Shown here piece by piece: positions 1 to 10,221 of a stretch of 64,000 nt of DNA; the stretch's first letter is position 1, and every line of letters begins with the position of its first letter. The DNA lies in the NCBI RefSeq assembly GCF_023100845.1, contig NZ_CP095864.1, positions 3,534,001-3,598,000 of the forward strand, written 5' to 3'. The notes beneath the pieces were generated by a model, which did no database searches, was not told the origin of the DNA, and saw nothing but the letters and a program-made list of their open reading frames with translations. The translations under genes were made by a program, and so were the position numbers. This stretch comes from Gordonia sp. PP30 (GTDB lineage: Bacteria > Actinomycetota > Actinomycetes > Mycobacteriales > Mycobacteriaceae).

Positions 1-671
1 GTCCCCTCGTACTGGGCGAACGCCGTTCCCGCCGCCACCCACTCGGGACGCCGATGCCGGCGCCCCAGCTCGGTCAGATCCTCCGGGCCGAGACCGCGCT
101 CGGCGGCGCGCATCAGCAGGTCGCGCAGGGCTTGCGCGAAACCGTCCGTCGCGAGCGCCGGCCGCAGCGACTCCGGCCAGTAGGCGGCGCCGTCCTCGAG
201 GTCGCCGGCCAGCAACTCGCGCAGGATCACGTCCTGTTCGGAACCGGTGATGAGCCGGGGCGGCGGATTGCCGTGCGCGGCGGCCTGCAGGCGCAGCACC
301 GCGAAGGCGTACGAGTGAACCGTGCGGACCAGCGGCTCCCGCAGCGCCGCACCGCTCCCGGACCGCCCGGCGGCCAGGACGCGCCGGGTGATCTCACCGC
401 GCACCGCCGTCGCCGCCAGCCGGTTGGCGGTCAGCACGAGTACCGATTCCGGATCGGCGCCGTCGTCGAGGAGTCGTGCGACGGCGACGTCGACCAGCAG
501 CGCGGTCTTCCCGGTGCCCGGCCCGCCCCGCACCCGATAGGGATGCCACGGCCGTTCCGGATCGCTCCGGTGCCCCGGCCGCAACAGTAGGGACGCGGCC
601 TCCGGCCACTCGCGGACCGGCAGGCCGGCTGACGCCGGCGCGGCGATCAGTCGAGTCTGCGGAGTGGCCAT
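1..671 (-). CDS. adnA: AdnA-type helicase-nuclease subunit, N-terminal part
   Basis: The gene runs off the left edge, so only about 223 N-terminal residues are visible. A Walker A motif, GGPGTGKT, lies at residues 49-56. It is followed by text typical of UvrD/PcrA superfamily 1 helicases (VLVLTANRLAA, then RTVHSYAFAVLRLQ). The gene sits divergently next to a lipV-like gene, as Rv3202c (adnA) does beside Rv3203. In that family AdnA pairs with AdnB to resect DNA double-strand ends with a helicase motor and a C-terminal RecB-type nuclease; the nuclease part would lie outside the window. The start is ATG at 671; an in-frame GTG six bases upstream is possible. Confidence 0.82.
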   Translation of the reverse strand, partial: MATPQTRLIAAPASAGLPVREWPEAASLLLRPGHRSDPERPWHPYRVRGGPGTGKTALLVDVAVARLLDDGADPESVLVLTANRLAATAVRGEITRRVLAAGRSGSGAALREPLVRTVHSYAFAVLRLQAAAHGNPPPRLITGSEQDVILRELLAGDLEDGAAYWPESLRPALATDGFAQALRDLLMRAAERGLGPEDLTELGRRHRRPEWVAAGTAFAQYEG

Positions 672-702
672 GTGCACATGGAATCACGAGCCTCCGACAA
701 CC

Positions 703-708
703 TAGTCT
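703..708 (+). promoter_or_regulatory. -10 box (TAGTCT) of a leaderless promoter
   Basis: TAGTCT fits the actinobacterial TANNNT -10 consensus and ends 7 nt before the ATG at 716. That spacing puts the transcription start at or next to the start codon, so the hydrolase mRNA is probably leaderless. No clear -35 box is seen. Confidence 0.5.
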
Positions 709-715
709 GGAGCCC

Positions 716-1495
716 ATGACCGCCGAGCTGCACACTCATCTCTTCGGCCCGGACGACGCCCCGACGGTGCTCGCCCTCCACGGACTCACCGGGCACGGCA
801 AGCGGTGGGGCCTCCTCGCCGACGACCTGCCGGGCGTGCGCGTCGTGGCGCCGGATCTGCTGGGTCACGGGCGTTCACCATGGTCGCCGCCGTGGCGGAT
901 CGAGGACCACGCCGAGGCGGTCGCCGCCGCCGTGGAACAGCACATCCCGGTCGGCCGGCGACCGGTGGTGGCCGTCGCCCACTCCTTCGGCAGCACGGTC
1001 GCTTTACGACTGGCGGCCACCCGTCCCGATCTGGTGCGCGCCCTCGTGCTCCTCGATCCGGCGCAGGGCCTCGATCCGTCGTTCGCGCTGGAGATGGCGC
1101 AGGCCTCCGTGGACCATTGGGGTTACCCGGACGCGGAGACCGCCGGGGCCGCCAAGCGCGCCGAGGGCTGGCGCGAGGTCCCCGATCACGTCCTGACCGA
1201 CGAACTCGCCGAGCACCTGGTTCCCGACGGCGACGGCGTCGTCTGGCGGGTGTGCCTGCCCGCCGCGGCCACCGCGTGGAGCGAGATGGCCCGGCCCGCC
1301 CAGCTGCCGCCGGAGGGGGTGTCGACCCGGATCGTCGTCGCCGACCGCGTGCAACCCCCGTTCGTCACCGCGGACTTCCTGGCGCGCTGCGCCGCCGAAC
1401 GGCCCGAGACGACCGTCCACCACGTCGACACCGAGCACATGGTGCCGTTCCTCGCCCCGGAAGCGGTCGCCGGGCTGATCCGGGAAGTCCTGTAG
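716..1495 (+). CDS. lipV: alpha/beta-fold hydrolase, LipV-like
   Basis: A 259-residue protein with a complete alpha/beta hydrolase pattern: an oxyanion-region HG (LHGLTGHG, residues 21-28), DLLGHGRS near residue 50, a nucleophile elbow AHSFGS with Ser90, and a late His in VDTEHM. It is probably a soluble esterase or lipase; the substrate is not evident. The position between adnA and an alkyltransferase-like gene matches Rv3203 (lipV). ATG 716 is chosen because it follows a -10 box by 7 nt and the hydrolase fold begins right after it; longer in-frame extensions would overlap adnA. The next gene starts 2 nt after the stop, so the two are probably co-transcribed. Confidence 0.8.
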   Translation: MTAELHTHLFGPDDAPTVLALHGLTGHGKRWGLLADDLPGVRVVAPDLLGHGRSPWSPPWRIEDHAEAVAAAVEQHIPVGRRPVVAVAHSFGSTVALRLAATRPDLVRALVLLDPAQGLDPSFALEMAQASVDHWGYPDAETAGAAKRAEGWREVPDHVLTDELAEHLVPDGDGVVWRVCLPAAATAWSEMARPAQLPPEGVSTRIVVADRVQPPFVTADFLARCAAERPETTVHHVDTEHMVPFLAPEAVAGLIREVL

Positions 1496-1497
1496 CC

Positions 1498-1794
1498 GTG
1501 CCGATCACCGACGAACAGGTCGAGCTGGTGCGCGCGCTGATCCGCGCCATTCCGCCGGGGCAGGTATCGACCTACGGCGACCTCGCCGACGCCGCGGGCC
1601 TCACCAACCCTCGCCAGGTGGGCTGGATCCTCCGCACCGACGGCGCCGACCTGCCGTGGCAGCGGGTGATCGCCGCCTCCGGCCGCCCCGCCGTGCACAA
1701 GGCGCGCGAGCAACTGGAACTCCTGCGCGCCGAGGGCGCCCCGATCGACGGTGACCGGGTGGTTCTGCGGAAGTGCCGGGCTCAGCTGGGTTGA
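1498..1794 (+). CDS. alkyltransferase-like (ATL) DNA lesion-binding protein
   Basis: A 98-residue protein with only the C-terminal, DNA-binding domain fold of O6-alkylguanine-DNA alkyltransferase (IPPGQVSTYGDLA at residues 18-30, then LPWQRVIAASGRP). The reactive Cys of the PCHR motif is replaced by Trp54 (PWQR), the hallmark of ATL proteins such as fission yeast Atl1 and E. coli eAtl. Members bind O6-alkylguanine and hand it to nucleotide excision repair without transferring the alkyl group. It starts with GTG 2 nt after the lipV-like stop, as Rv3204 follows Rv3203. Family assignment is firm; the partner pathway is inferred. Confidence 0.85.
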   Translation: MPITDEQVELVRALIRAIPPGQVSTYGDLADAAGLTNPRQVGWILRTDGADLPWQRVIAASGRPAVHKAREQLELLRAEGAPIDGDRVVLRKCRAQLG

Positions 1795-1825
1795 GGTAGC
1801 GAGACGGAGCGCTTGCTTTAGCGGC

Positions 1826-1932
1826 GTTTCGACACGACTCGCCTAGCGGCTCGTCGGCTCAACGGGCGGCGAGGCGATCGTCGATTCGACGGGCTGTCAG
1901 GCGGTCGCCGGCTCAACGGGCTGATAGGCCGT
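1826..1932. repeat. dispersed TTTCGAC...CTCAACGGG repeat, two partial units
   Basis: The core at 1826-1867 runs from GTTTCGACACGACTCG to GGCTCAACGGGC. A second GGCTCAACGGGC end follows at about 1913-1925. The same ends recur at 10.15 kb (inverted), 37.14 kb and several times at 48.1-48.7 kb. It fills the space between two genes whose 3' ends face each other. Confidence 0.65.
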
Positions 1933-2026
1933 CGTCGGCTCACCAAGCGGGTGGGGAGTCGGACGGCAGGCTGTCGCGGATGCGGTCATTATTCCCGCTT
2001 GTGCGACGGTCTGCGATCAGCCGGCC

Positions 2027-2878
2027 CTACACCAGCAGGCGGACCCGATCAACGACACGCAGCAGCCCGGGGAGCGCGCCCGACGTGGACCGCGGATGCA
2101 GCGCGTGCACGCCCAGCCGGAACATGGTGGCGCGCAGGAGCATCTGCGGCCAGTCCTCCAGGTCCGACCAGCGGTCGATCAGATCCTCGTCGGCGCCACC
2201 CCAGGCGAGGGCGTCGACGACGACCACCGCCGACGCCCATGACGCGGGCCGCCAGTACGGCACGATGTCGGTGATCGCCGGGGCCGCGGCACCGGCGAAC
2301 AGCACCGTGCCGAACAGGTCGCCGTGCACCACCTGCGGGGTCGCGGTGACCGGCCGGCGCAGGCCGGCGAGGGTCTTCAGCGCGGCCAGTGATTGCAGCG
2401 CGTCCTCGGTGTCCGGCTCGGCCATGCCCGCGGCGCGCGCCGACCGCAGCGGCACGTCTTCCCAGGCGCCGCGGTCGGCCGCGTTGAAGACGTCGACGTC
2501 GCCGAACGGCGGGGCCGGCGGTTGCAGCAGGAAGCGCGGCCGTTCGAGCTTGGCGAGCGCACCGTGCAGGCGGTCGGCGACGGCCAGGACCTCATCGTGC
2601 CGGGGCTCCGGACTGCCCGCGACGTAGGTGTCCGCGCGCCAGCCGGAGACCACGTAGCGGCCGTCGCTCGCGCGCAGCGGGCGCGCGATCCGCATGCCCT
2701 CGACGTACAGGTTCTCCCGGGCCGCGGCGGACCACGCCGCACGCGCATGATCGGGCACCAGCGTCAGCACGACTTCCCCGACGCGCCAGCCGACCACCCC
2801 GCTGCCCTCCATCGCGATGGGGGGATGCGCGGTCAGCCCGAAGGTGGTCAGCACCTGCTCCGGCGGCTCGGCAATCAT
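2027..2878 (-). CDS. TIGR02569-like, phosphotransferase-fold protein
   Basis: A 283-residue protein resembling the actinobacteria-only TIGR02569 family and in the position of Rv3205c. The segment VVHGDLFGTVLFAGAAAPA followed by ITDIVPYWRP looks like the catalytic HGD loop and metal-binding region of aminoglycoside phosphotransferase or choline kinase folds, although the usual Asn after HGD is not conserved. Its substrate is unknown. ATG 2878 (MIAEPPEQ) is preferred to an upstream in-frame start at 2929. The end faces the repeat region at 1.8-1.9 kb. Confidence 0.6.
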   Translation of the reverse strand: MIAEPPEQVLTTFGLTAHPPIAMEGSGVVGWRVGEVVLTLVPDHARAAWSAAARENLYVEGMRIARPLRASDGRYVVSGWRADTYVAGSPEPRHDEVLAVADRLHGALAKLERPRFLLQPPAPPFGDVDVFNAADRGAWEDVPLRSARAAGMAEPDTEDALQSLAALKTLAGLRRPVTATPQVVHGDLFGTVLFAGAAAPAITDIVPYWRPASWASAVVVVDALAWGGADEDLIDRWSDLEDWPQMLLRATMFRLGVHALHPRSTSGALPGLLRVVDRVRLLV

Positions 2879-2961
2879 GGTCACCCTCGAAACATTACCC
2901 ACGACCAGGCCGCGGCCCGGTGAAGCCACACCGTGCGCCGCCGCACACCGCGGACGGCGGG

Positions 2962-4139
2962 TCAGTAGATCGGCATGGCCGGATCGACCTGCTCGGCCCA
3001 GGCGACGATGCCGCCGCGCAGGTGCCGCACCCGTTGCAGGCCGGCCGCCCGCAGGGCCAGCAGCGCCTCGGCCGAGCGGACCCCGGTCTTGCAGTACAGC
3101 ACCACATCGGCGTCGTGCGGGATCTCACCGAGCCCGGAACCCGAGGTCACCGCGCCCTTCGGCACCAGCCGGGCCCCGGGCAGCCGTACGATCTCCCACT
3201 CCACCGGCTCGCGCACGTCGATCAGCACCGGCGGCGACGGCGAATCCAGCGCCGCCCGCAGCTGTTCGGCGGTCACCTCGTCCGCGGGCTCCACCGCCGG
3301 CCGGGCGACGCCGCAGAAGGCCTCGTAGTCGTCGGCCAGCGCGGTGATCGGCGCCCGTTCGGGGTCGCGCCCGAAGCGCACCGTGCGCTGGGTCATCGCG
3401 AGCGCGTCGTACACCAGCAGCCGGCCCAGCAGCGGTTCCCCGATGCCGCAGATCAGCTTGATCGCCTCGGTGCCCATCAGCGAGCCGATGGTCGCGCAGA
3501 GGATGCCCAGGACGCCGCCCTCCGCGCACGACGGCACCAGCCCGGGCGGCGGCGGGTCCGGATACAGGTCCCGGTAGTTGCGTCCACGACCGCCGGGGGC
3601 GTCGTCGTAGAACACCGAGACCTGCCCGGTGAACCGGAAGATCGAGCCCCACACGTACGGTTTGCCGGCCAGCGCGGCGGCGTCGTTGACCAGGTACCGG
3701 GTGGCGAAGTTGTCGGTGCCGTCGAGGATCAGGTCGTAGCCGGAGAACAGTTCGACGGCGTTGTCGGCGGTCAGCGCGAGGTCGTGCACCCGGGTGCGCA
3801 CCAGTGGATTGAGGGCGGCGATCGACTCGGCCGCGGAGGCGGTCTTCCGGCGGCCCACATCGGCGGTGGAATGGATCACCTGGCGCTGCAGATTCGACCG
3901 GTCGACGACGTCGAAGTCGACGATCCCGAGCGTGCCGATCCCCGCGGCGGCGAGGTACAGCAGGGTCGGCGAGCCCAGCCCGCCCGCGCCCATCACCAGT
4001 ACCCGGGCGTTCGCCAGACGGCGCTGCCCGACCGTGCCGACCTCGGGGATGATCAGGTGCCTGCTGTACCGGGCGATCTCCTCGGCGGTCAGCTCCGGAC
4101 CCGGTTCCACCAGCGGTGGCAGCGGTCCCTGCGGCGCGG

Positions 4140-4143
<4 letters not shown>
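2962..4143 (-). CDS. moeZ: MoeZ/MoeB-type adenylyltransferase with rhodanese domain
   Basis: A 393-residue fusion. Residues about 20-265 are a ThiF/MoeB E1-like domain with the nucleotide-binding GAGGLGSP at 52-59 and the metal-coordinating DGTDNF at 141-146. Residues about 290-393 are a rhodanese domain with Cys351 in LYCKTGVRS. In mycobacteria this protein adenylates and then thiocarboxylates sulfur carriers such as CysO and MoaD2 for cysteine and molybdopterin synthesis. The start codon is GTG and overlaps the stop of the upstream DUF3152 gene by 4 nt (4140-4143), so the two are translationally coupled. It corresponds to Rv3206c. Confidence 0.9.
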
Positions 4144-5850
<1,707 letters not shown>

Positions 5851-5868
5851 CCCGAATACGACACGGAA

Positions 5869-5893
5869 AAGGCCGCCCCGTCGGGGCGGCCTT
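5869..5893. terminator. bidirectional intrinsic terminator
   Basis: GGCCGCCCC and GGGGCGGCC pair around a 3-nt loop, with A-rich bases on the left and TTT on the right. It separates the convergent TetR and DUF3107 genes and could stop transcription both ways. Confidence 0.8.
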
Positions 5894-5910
5894 TCGTCGT
5901 CGCGGGTCGC

Positions 5911-6141
5911 TCAGGCCGGGCCGAAGCCGACGCGGCGGTTCTCCGCGGTGCCGACCTCCACGTACGCGATCTTGCCCACGGGCACCAGCACGCGCGAACC
6001 CTTGTCGTCGGTCAGCTCCAGCACGCCGCCGTCGGCTAGCGCGTCCGACACGGCCTTGTGCACGCTGTCGGAGCTCTCCTTGGACGTCAGCGACAGTTCG
6101 CGGGCGGTGTTCTCGATGCCGATCTTGACCTCAACGCTCAT
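5911..6141 (-). CDS. DUF3107 small protein (TB9.4-like)
   Basis: A 76-residue acidic protein beginning MSVEVKIGIENTARELSL and containing VLELTDDKGSRVLVPVGKIAYVEVG. It matches the DUF3107 family typified by Rv3208A (TB9.4), next to fasR in M. tuberculosis. The family is small, soluble and actinobacterial; its function is unknown. It is convergent with the TetR gene across a terminator. Confidence 0.8.
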   Translation of the reverse strand: MSVEVKIGIENTARELSLTSKESSDSVHKAVSDALADGGVLELTDDKGSRVLVPVGKIAYVEVGTAENRRVGFGPA

Positions 6142-6219
6142 GACGCACGATCGTACGCCAGCGTTCCGGGTGTATCTCCGCTGACCACGGCCCGTTCACT
6201 GACAGCGCAAACGACGTCG

Positions 6220-6879
6220 TCAGCCGAGCCCGAGTTCGGCCATCCGCTCGGTGTGCCGCTCGGCGATCGCGTCGAAAAAGGCCGTCGCGGTGGCCAGCGA
6301 ACCGGTGCTGGCGAACAGCAGATCGGTGACGTCGTCGTCCTCGGCCAGCACCCACTGCATGTGGGTGATCGCCTCGCCGAGCAGCCGCCGCCCCCACAGC
6401 GTGAGCGGCGCCGCGATCGCCGGATCGGCTTCCACGGCCGCGCGTACCTCATCGCGGGCGAACTGCGACGACGCCGTGTGCGCCAGGACCTCGCGGAACA
6501 CCTTGCGCGCCTCGCCCGGCAGCGTCTCGACCATCTCAGCATAGAAGTCGGCCACCATGCCGTCGCTCAGATACAGCTTCACCAACACTTCCAGCCAGGT
6601 GCTCGGCGTGGTGACCCGGTGGTATCGGTCGAACACCCCGCGGTGCGCGGTGATCGCCGCGTCGACCGTGCCGCCGGCGCCGGTGACCTGCTCGGCCAGC
6701 AGTTCCAGGTGCGCGATCTCCGAGCCCATCAGCCGGATCAGGGCGACCCCGTCGGCCACCGCCGGCGCCATCGCCGACTCGTCGATCAGGCGGTGCACCG
6801 CGGCGTATTCGCCGGCCAGGAAGATCTCGTACAACTTGGTCACGGCGGACTTGTCCGGGGCTGCGGAGGTGTTCGGCAT
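6220..6879 (-). CDS. ferritin-like, MiaE_2-type protein
   Basis: A 219-residue all-helical protein in the position of Rv3210c. Carboxylate and His pairs typical of ferritin-like di-iron proteins are visible (GEYAAVHRLIDESA near residues 23-36, GSEIAHLELLAEQV near 52-65, and late HMQWVL and AERHTERM). The family is annotated as tRNA-(ms2io6A)-hydroxylase-like, but it is remote from true MiaE, so the reaction should be treated as unknown. It is divergent from rhlE, with about 300 bp of leader between. Confidence 0.7.
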   Translation of the reverse strand: MPNTSAAPDKSAVTKLYEIFLAGEYAAVHRLIDESAMAPAVADGVALIRLMGSEIAHLELLAEQVTGAGGTVDAAITAHRGVFDRYHRVTTPSTWLEVLVKLYLSDGMVADFYAEMVETLPGEARKVFREVLAHTASSQFARDEVRAAVEADPAIAAPLTLWGRRLLGEAITHMQWVLAEDDDVTDLLFASTGSLATATAFFDAIAERHTERMAELGLG

Positions 6880-7176
6880 GGCAGTCAGCCTAGGCGGTGG
6901 TTCTCGAGCCTGTCGACGGATGGCCCCGGGCCAGGTCGAAGGGTGGTTTCCGAGCCTGTCGAACGGCGGTTCACCGGGGCCGGGCGAGGGTCACGGTACA
7001 CTCGAGGGCAGACGGAGGCGGCAACGTGCCGGAAAGGCCCGCTGCGCCCGTCGTACTTGAGCGCGCACCGACTATCCGCTCACGCCGGCCGACCCCGCCG
7101 CGACTACCGAGCCCGGGGACCCCGTGGAGCCTGACGAGTGCGTGCATGACGCACACGAGAGGCAACGAAAAACTCC
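6880..7176 (+). promoter_or_regulatory. divergent promoter region and long rhlE leader
   Basis: No gene is seen here. Two similar 22-bp segments (6897-6918 and 6947-6968, sharing GAGCCTGTCGA) lie near the ferritin-like gene. TACACT at 6997-7002 fits a -10 box; transcription from there would leave a leader of roughly 165 nt before rhlE. Such long leaders are common for cold-inducible RNA helicases. The region has no credible small reading frame. Confidence 0.4.
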
Positions 7177-8796
7177 ATGACCACCCCCACTGTCGACGCG
7201 AACGACGACGTCCAGACCACGATCGTCGCCGAAGACCACCGGTCCCCCACCTTCGCCGAGCTCGGCATCGACGACGCGATCGTCGCCGCGCTGGCGGCCG
7301 ACGGCAAGACCCACACCTTCGCCATCCAGGAACTGACGCTGCCGCTCGCGCTGGCCGGCTCCGACCTGATCGGCCAGGCCCGCACCGGTATGGGCAAGAC
7401 CTACGGCTTCGGCGTGCCGCTGCTGCACCGTCTGGTGCACGCCGCCGACTACAACCTCCGGCCGCTCGACGGCACGCCGCGCGCGCTGGTGATCGTGCCG
7501 ACCCGCGAACTGTGCATCCAGGTCCACGAGGATCTGACCACCGCCGCCAAGGGCGTCGGCGTCACCACCGCCGACGGCACCGACCGGCCCATCAAGCTGA
7601 CCGCCATCTACGGCGGCCGGCCGTACGACTCGCAGATCGCCGAGCTGCAGTCCGGCGTCGACGTCGTGGTCGGCACCCCGGGGCGTCTCCTCGATCTGGC
7701 TCAGCAGGGCCACCTGGTGCTCGGCAAGGTGCAGATCCTGGTGCTCGACGAGGCCGACGAGATGCTCGACCTGGGCTTCCTCCCGGACATCGAGCGCATC
7801 ATGGGCGCGCTGCCGACCCCGCGCCAGACCATGCTGTTCTCGGCCACCATGCCCGGGCCGATCGTCACCCTGGCCCGCACCTTCCTCACCCAGCCGACGC
7901 ACATCCGCGCCGAGCAGGCCAACGACTCGGCCGTGCACGAGCGGACCACGCAGTACGTCTACCGCGCGCACGCGCTGGACAAGGCCGAGCTGGTGGCCCG
8001 CATCCTGCAGGCCGACGGCCGCGGCGCGACGATGATCTTCACCCGCACCAAGCGCACCGCGCAGAAGGTGGCCGACGACCTCGCCGAGCGGGGCTTCAAG
8101 GTCGGCGCCGTGCACGGTGACCTCGGTCAGGTGGCCCGTGAGAAGGCACTCGGCCGGTTCCGCGACGGTTCGGTCGACGTGCTGGTGGCGACCGACGTCG
8201 CCGCCCGCGGCATCGACATCGACGACGTCACCCACGTCATCAACTACCAGTGCCCGGACGACGACAAGACCTACGTGCACCGCATCGGCCGCACCGGCCG
8301 CGCCGGCCGCACCGGCATCGCCGTCACCTTCGTCGACTGGGACGAGCTGCACCGCTGGGAACTGATCGACAAGGCCCTCGGCCTCGGCCAGCCGGAGCCG
8401 GCGGAGACCTACTCCACCTCCGAGCACCTGGGCACCGATCTCGGTGTGCCCGCCGACGCGACCGGCCGGGTCGGCCGTCCGGCCGGCGCGAGCTCGGAGG
8501 AGCGTCAGGCCGCGCGCCGCGAGCGCGAGGCCCGGTCCGATCGGCCGAAGCGGGAACGCCGACGCACCCGCGGCGGCCAGCGCGGCGGCGACGCCTCCGC
8601 CGCCCCGGACGAGACCACCGGCACCCCGGAGACCGATACCGCCGCGACCGAGCAGGCCACCGGCGGCCAGGGCGAGGGCGCCTCGCGGCCTCGGCGCCGC
8701 CGTCGTCGTCGTTCCGGCGCGAAGACCGCGTCCACCTCCGCGACCGCGGCCACCACCGCCGACGCCGGGGCCGCCGCGTCCGGCCCGGCCGAGTAG
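7177..8796 (+). CDS. rhlE: DEAD-box ATP-dependent RNA helicase
   Basis: A 539-residue helicase with all core motifs in order: Walker A ARTGMGKT (68-75), PTREL (108-112), TPGR (167-170), DEAD (191-194), SAT (222-224), TDVAARGID and HRIGRTGRAGRTG. After about residue 425 comes an Arg/Glu/Ala-rich low-complexity tail ending in an Arg run, a likely RNA-binding extension. It unwinds short RNA duplexes in ribosome assembly and mRNA turnover. It occupies the Rv3211 (rhlE) position. The next gene begins 16 nt downstream, so the pair is probably co-transcribed. Confidence 0.9.
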   Translation: MTTPTVDANDDVQTTIVAEDHRSPTFAELGIDDAIVAALAADGKTHTFAIQELTLPLALAGSDLIGQARTGMGKTYGFGVPLLHRLVHAADYNLRPLDGTPRALVIVPTRELCIQVHEDLTTAAKGVGVTTADGTDRPIKLTAIYGGRPYDSQIAELQSGVDVVVGTPGRLLDLAQQGHLVLGKVQILVLDEADEMLDLGFLPDIERIMGALPTPRQTMLFSATMPGPIVTLARTFLTQPTHIRAEQANDSAVHERTTQYVYRAHALDKAELVARILQADGRGATMIFTRTKRTAQKVADDLAERGFKVGAVHGDLGQVAREKALGRFRDGSVDVLVATDVAARGIDIDDVTHVINYQCPDDDKTYVHRIGRTGRAGRTGIAVTFVDWDELHRWELIDKALGLGQPEPAETYSTSEHLGTDLGVPADATGRVGRPAGASSEERQAARREREARSDRPKRERRRTRGGQRGGDASAAPDETTGTPETDTAATEQATGGQGEGASRPRRRRRRRSGAKTASTSATAATTADAGAAASGPAE

Positions 8797-8812
8797 CGCC
8801 GCAGCGTCGACG

Positions 8813-10066
8813 TTGGCCCGCCTCGCGCCGGAACGCCGCACCCGCCTCGATCTCGCGATCACGGCGGTGCTGGTGGTGCTCGTGATCGCCGGCGGCGTCG
8901 CCGTGTGGTGGACCAGTCCGGCCCGATCGACCGAGCTGACGACCGCCGGCACCGACCCCGAACAGCCGTTGCCGACCGAGAGTCTCCCGACCGAGCTGCG
9001 TGAGCTGTGGCGCGCGAAGTCGTCGGCCACCGATGTTCCGGCGATCGGCAAGGCCACCATTGTCATCGCCGACGGCGGCACGGTGACCGGGCACGACCCG
9101 CTCTCCGGCAAGCAGCTGTGGCGCTATCACCGCGACGCCGCGCTGTGTGCGGCCGTCGCGGCGTGGCCGGGCGGCGACAACGACGTGCTCGCCGTCTACC
9201 GCGACAGCCGCGGCTGCAGCGAGGTGACGGCGCTCGACGCGAACCGCGGCTCCCGCAAGGGCAACCGCACCAGCGACGCGGACAAGCAGATCACCCTCTC
9301 GTACGACCTAACCTTCGCGCTGGCCGCCGGCGACACGCGGCTGGAGACCTGGGGATCCAATCTGGTGCGCGGTATCGAGTACGGCCGGGTCGACGCCCCG
9401 GTGAACCCGGGCGTGGCGCCGGACCGGCGGCAGTGCCACATCTTCTCGGCGATCTCCGGCGGCGACCGTGTCGCGCTGATCGAACGGTGCGAGCGCGACG
9501 CCGGTTACCGGCTCACCATCCTCGCGTCCACGCTGACCAGCGACGAGAAGATCCGCGAGTGGGGCTCACAGCTCATCACCCCGACCAGTCGCGGCGCGGC
9601 GCCGGTCGTGGTGTCGGCGACCGACACGAATGTCGCCGTGTACGACGGCGGTGCCGACACCGGCAAGGTTCCGGCCGTCCGGATGTTCGGGACCGACGCC
9701 CGCGAGCAGTCGGTCAAGACGGTCGACGGTGACGTGACCCCGCCGGCCGACAGTCATCCGATCACCGGCAGCGGCCTGATCACCTACTGGACCGGCCGGT
9801 CGACGGTGGTGCTCGACGCTACCAACGGCATGCCCTACCTGCAGCTTCTCGACACCCTCGGGCCGGGTGAGACGGCAACCGGCCTGCTCGTCCCGGTCCC
9901 GGGCGCGATCAGCGTCCGCGATCCGTCCGACGGCCACGAGCTGCGCCGCCTCCCGGTCGACCGCGGCGGCTACACCGGCGTCGTCTCCCTCCGCACCCTC
10001 GGCCCGTACGTGGCCGAGCAGCGCGGGGACGAGCTGGTCGTGCTCGGTCCCCCGCCCGCGTCCTGA
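8813..10066 (+). CDS. membrane-anchored beta-propeller protein (Rv3212-like)
   Basis: A 417-residue protein with a basic N terminus, one membrane segment (AITAVLVVLVIAGGVAVWW, about residues 13-31) and a large outer domain. Repeats of the kind TVTGHDPLSGKQLWRYHRD suggest a PQQ-type beta-propeller. It matches the position and length of Rv3212, whose function is unknown. TTG 8813 is chosen because it gives a short basic N terminus right before the membrane segment and falls 16 nt after rhlE. The 3' end abuts a 17-bp tandem repeat. Confidence 0.7.
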   Translation: MARLAPERRTRLDLAITAVLVVLVIAGGVAVWWTSPARSTELTTAGTDPEQPLPTESLPTELRELWRAKSSATDVPAIGKATIVIADGGTVTGHDPLSGKQLWRYHRDAALCAAVAAWPGGDNDVLAVYRDSRGCSEVTALDANRGSRKGNRTSDADKQITLSYDLTFALAAGDTRLETWGSNLVRGIEYGRVDAPVNPGVAPDRRQCHIFSAISGGDRVALIERCERDAGYRLTILASTLTSDEKIREWGSQLITPTSRGAAPVVVSATDTNVAVYDGGADTGKVPAVRMFGTDAREQSVKTVDGDVTPPADSHPITGSGLITYWTGRSTVVLDATNGMPYLQLLDTLGPGETATGLLVPVPGAISVRDPSDGHELRRLPVDRGGYTGVVSLRTLGPYVAEQRGDELVVLGPPPAS

Positions 10067-10081
10067 TCTCCTTCAGGTCAC

Positions 10082-10166
10082 CCGCGCGTTCTCGTGGTCC
10101 GCGCGTTCTGGTCACCCGCGCGTTCTGGTCACCCGCCCGTACTCGTCGCCCGCCCGTTGAGCCGGT
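10082..10166. repeat. 17-bp tandem repeat, about five units
   Basis: Units of 17 bp start at 10082, 10099, 10116, 10133 and 10150. The second and third are identical (CCGCGCGTTCTGGTCAC) and the others are degenerate. The last unit merges into an inverted copy of the dispersed CTCAACGGG/TTTCGAC repeat that ends near 10198. The array lies between the convergent Rv3212-like and ParA-like genes. Confidence 0.8.
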
Positions 10167-10198
10167 CGAGCCCGCCAGGGCGAGACCGAGTCGAAACG
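10150..10198 (-). repeat. dispersed repeat copy, inverted orientation
   Basis: Read on the minus strand this gives GTTTCGACTCGG, then CTCGCCCTGGCGGGCTCG, then CCGGCTCAACGGGC. These are the same ends as the copy at 37.14 kb, which also carries CGCCCTGGCGGGCTCG. Confidence 0.65.
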
Positions 10199-10221
10199 CA
10201 CCCCTCGACGAGGACGCGTTC

